A stretch of DNA of 64,000 nucleotides, taken from the NCBI RefSeq assembly GCF_020382885.2, contig NC_058510.1:10846862-10910861 (forward strand), written 5' to 3'. The notes under the pieces are model-generated. The model searched no databases. It was not told where the DNA came from and saw only the letters and a list, made by a program, of their open reading frames with translations. Of this stretch, positions 60,015-64,000 are shown in pieces (position 1 is the first letter of the stretch; the number at the start of each line of letters is the position of its first letter). Source of the DNA: Scatophagus argus. Taxonomy: Eukaryota; Chordata; Actinopteri; Scatophagidae. The position numbers and the translations under genes were made by a program.

Positions 60015-63000
60015 GCAGAGGAGGTATCTTTTATGTACATGCTATCACAATATAACACAATATAAATCTACCAAATATTCCCATATATTGATGCTATAAG
60101 CTTGTCATAGAGCAATAGTCATAACAAGCACATAATACAGTGGGTTAGGGACAGTATCACTCACTATACAACTTGTAACAGTCCATAAAAGATCACTTTT
60201 TTCTTTTTTGTTCTATCAAGGGCAGTGAAACATCAGTCCTATTTTTTTCTTGAATTCATGCAGAAGCCACAAGATTTACGACGTTACAGCATTGAATAGT
60301 AGTCATAGTAGTTAGTTGTATTTGCCATCGGGTGACTTGGTTTGGTCACAACAGAACAGAAGTCAAATAAAAGCTGCAAGCCAACAGAACACACTATGGC
60401 AAAGATCTGACTGGTGGACAAAGAGCTACAGGACACAGTATTGTCTATGTCAAGATGAGGTACAAGAACAATGGTCTCAATTTTCACACCCAAGTAAATG
60501 GCTGAGGTTCAAAGTTTCACTGATTCATTGATGATACGACTAAAATACAATGATAATCTCCAGAGAAAGAGACAGTAAGACACTGGTTCTGTATACACAA
60601 TTTAATACACAGACAGCTATGGACTGACTGAACTGAGGAATGCAAGCACACTATCTGAAATTATGCAAACTAAACAACAGAGCACACTGACTGAAAGTGT
60701 GATGTATTCCATAGTACGTACTGTATGTGGGATATTGCATTGTTGTTATTTTCTGTATGTAACTAATCATGTTTCCTTTGTGCTCCAACTATCTCTGATC
60801 TGGAAATCTCATTGGCCAAGTGTGTAAAAGATTACAATCAGCATAAATAAATATGAATTAACTTTGACACCAGAATAAAATACCTTCTTTGATTGAGAAT
60901 GTTGTAATATATTGCTTGTTATGGTTCAGTTATTTTGGATTCAATTTTACCAAAATCAGACTTGGTCATGTAATTTTTCAAAATAATTTTCATTAAGTAA
61001 ACACACCTCCTCAAAATAATTTTCCTACAAGAACAAAACAAGAAGCTTGTTTTAAAAATATACAGCATATTATTCATCACCCAGGGCAGTAAAATCCTTT
61101 GTGGCAGTGATTCCAAAGTCTAAAGTCACTTTCAATAAATTGCCAAATAAATAAATAAATGGCTTTTGAAATGCCATTGTTGTCATGTCAGGGGTCCCCT
61201 GGTATGATCCTGCATGTACTACCACAATGCATATGATGGATGACACCTAACATCTGGTTCATAAATATCATACAAATCCATCAAAGCATTACAATCAATC
61301 CATGCATGTTGACAGTTCTTCTCAGACACCGTCCCTGAAGGAGCTCATAAAGCAGAGGCGATGACGAATCTCATGCTGTAAGGCAAATACTCCACGTTTG
61401 AATTATTTCAGGAAAGCACCCCCACAGGTCAGTGGCAGAGGTAATTTCTCAGTAGGTGGAGGCAGCTAGAAGATGTAGCATCTAAATCATGTTTATGGTG
61501 CCTAGCTGTGGAATCGTGACAACACATTAAAAATAAAATGGGATAAGTGAGGCTACAAATATTTGTCACTGGATTAGTTTAAGTTGAGCTGTGCCAAAGG
61601 AATTTACCAATTTACAAACTCTTTTTTTGACTTTGTAAAAGTCACTGACAAGCACTGTGTTTTTTCTTTTTTTTTCTTATCCACATTTAGTAAAGACTCC
61701 TACAGAGCTCGGGTATTGAGGAATCTGACAGCAATTATAGATAATTACAATCAGTGACAACATTCAGTGATACCATGTAATTCTCACAAGATACCATAAA
61801 GTACAGATGCTATATTGATACATAGTTTTCCTCAAGACTGTAATTACTGCCAGGTGTTCACCAGCTAAATATGAGTGGCAGAATTTTTTTACTGATATCC
61901 CAAGATGTACGGTGGACAATGAATATTCAGACATTTTGATACAAAACAGTTAACAAATCAAAAATGTTCAAAGGTTAAGTCAGATTCATAATTGATAACC
62001 ACCACATTAATTAATCAGTTGGGTTTGGCTTTAACCTATTTGCATTAAAGCGGGAAGAACACGCATTATGTTGCTTGTGAAATTTCAATACAGAAACACA
62101 ATATTTCCAAATATTTCCAAATATTAAGCTCTACTCACATCATTATTATGGCCGTGCAGTAATAATACTCTTTGAAATGATAGTTTTGCTTTACAAAAAC
62201 TTTTTGTAGACACTCCCTACAACAAAGTCTGACAAGACAAAAAACATAACTGGTGACATCAGACAGATCAAAACAAGCTAACAGTTTAGCAAAATGATCT
62301 AAACCACTTTATTCCACATCAAAATCAAGAGAATCAAGAGTGAATGTACCCAAAATGTCAGTGATAATCCTAGAGTGTTTACATGTCTCTGATTCACCAC
62401 CTGCATCTACAATTTATTGAGCAATTCAAGATGTCTGGTCTTATTGTCACTGGCAGCTGTTTCCCCCGGGTGGAGAAACAATCAACTAATTTCAACCTTT
62501 TATCTCAGAATAGTGACATCGTCTTGCTGTGCAAGAGCCAGAAAAATATCTAAATCCATTGAAAATGGTGACAGAACAATAAATAAGACCGTGCCTGAGA
62601 TCAAGGCAGCTGTACAAGTTGTTGTTAGTCAACTGAAACAATTATTTTACAGAGTTAGCATATTTCAAATGCAATAACTGTTAACCTAACTGCTCCTAGC
62701 AACCTGTACCACAGCTTTGCTGTCAACTAGACTAAAAATGACAAGGACAGACAGACCTCGATCTAATAATTAGTTAGAGTACCCCATCACCACTAAACAA
62801 AAGTTGACTAGGTCAAGCATAACATAAATGAAGTCAAACAAAATGACAGTTCAGTCTGATTTTCAGGTCATAATGACCCCTCGTTACACAAGACCTATCA
62901 TATTTAGAAATGTAAGTATGATAGGTCCAAGTTGAATTGTAATTATTGCTGAAATCAAAAAACAAACAAACAAACAAAAAAAGAACCAAGCGGCAGGTTG

Positions 63001-64000
63001 ACTGTAAAACCTGACCTGCTCAAATTTTAGTTGTTGTTTTTTTATGGAGATAATGTAAGGACAGAAAAGGCTGCCAGGACTTATCGTGTCTGAGACTCTC
63101 AGCTCTTCAGGTTTGGCATTACATTTTTACTTTAAATACATGACATTGTGTCCACAGACACACCTACACACACTTGATGCAAGCCAACACAAACATCCAT
63201 GCTGGATTCATAAACAAAGCTGGTGCAAATTATTTCTTCAGTATTCCCAATAATTTTCTATCCATTCTGAACAGTGTATATATGACATTTTTTGACATAC
63301 ATCCATGCTCTTGTATAATCTTTACCACTCTGAATGAGCTTCTGGAAATATAAATGCAATAAAGGAGTACCTCTGGTATTTAAAAAAAAAACAACCCAAA
63401 AACCCCCCAAAAAACTCATATTTGTCAACACATAAACTGCTTTAGTTGACAGCTCTGTTGGGTCCAACTACTCTAATTACCTGGCTGTGCATGCTTTTTT
63501 TTATATAATTCACTGTCACAAAACGCTGAAGAAGAAGCCACTTGCTTCACCTCAGGCTGATACAAGACAATGCTAGTTAGTTAGGCACATACAGTACATC
63601 TCTGCAGACTTGGAAGCATTTTAGTCTGCAAAGAACTACAATTAAATAGATCTAAAAGAGAAACGTTGTTTAAGTTTGGTCAGTGTGGTATCCTGTGTGA
63701 TATCACGCCATCAGGTTGAAAATGTACAAGATGATCTGTTCTCAGTTCCTAATTTATGGAGTTGGTTAAAGTGCTATAGACTGATTTCATCACTGAGGCA
63801 TTCCTTCTGTGCTAATAGTTATACACAAAGTAATAAATGAAGTTTACCACCTTAAGACCAATGTCCCTCTCTACAAATGTTTTTTCTCATTCTTTGGCTT
63901 TCATTTTTGCAGTGTTGTACCTTAATTCCAATGCTTTTTTTTCTATATACTTCATGTTGTCATATTCCAAACCATTAAGAGATGATGTTAATGTACAAAA
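60015..64000. other. Unassigned A/T-rich region, possible long 3' UTR
   Basis: About 4 kb with no exon, few recognisable repeats and short homopolymers (for example near 63,380-63,415 and 62,958-62,980). The low repeat content and lack of splice-bounded frames would suit a long 3' UTR, but ordinary intergenic DNA is as likely. Confidence 0.3.

Overview
The window is vertebrate nuclear DNA, almost certainly from a teleost fish. Genes are split into short exons with GT/AG junctions, (CA)n microsatellites are frequent, and several interspersed repeats look like families I recall from percomorph fish. No bacterial, organellar or viral gene set is present. Almost none of the open reading frames longer than 60 codons is a gene. 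The real coding sequence was found by joining conserved protein blocks across splice sites.

Three genes are well supported, all on the minus strand. (1) The first four coding exons of class III myosin myo3a (3,470-13,856) encode the start of its N-terminal kinase domain; the rest lies beyond the left edge. (2) A ccdc106-like gene (29,777-35,528, with a probable 5' UTR exon ending at 38,270) encodes a nuclear coiled-coil protein. It has two different terminal exons, each carrying its own version of the conserved C-terminal domain and both in the same splice phase. (3) A complete eleven-exon annexin of the A13 type (41,447-46,861) has four annexin repeats and a predicted N-myristoylated start. 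Its 316 residues match human ANXA13.

Between and around these genes: 1-13.7 kb is mostly myo3a intron with microsatellites, a decayed minisatellite and GC-richer blocks that may be conserved regulatory elements. 13.9-29.4 kb has no convincing gene. 47-60 kb has no recognised gene, but a chain of short minus-strand exon candidates (49.4-54.4 kb) joins in frame below a CRE-rich promoter-like patch at about 54.5 kb. 60-64 kb resembles a long 3' UTR or intergenic DNA.

The most interesting structures are the duplicated terminal exon of the ccdc106-like gene and a pair of inverted repeats lying exactly around the upstream copy, which could loop it out of the pre-mRNA. The three genes do not form one pathway. 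Their linkage differs from human, where the homologues are on three chromosomes. I see no CRISPR array, operon, tRNA or rRNA.
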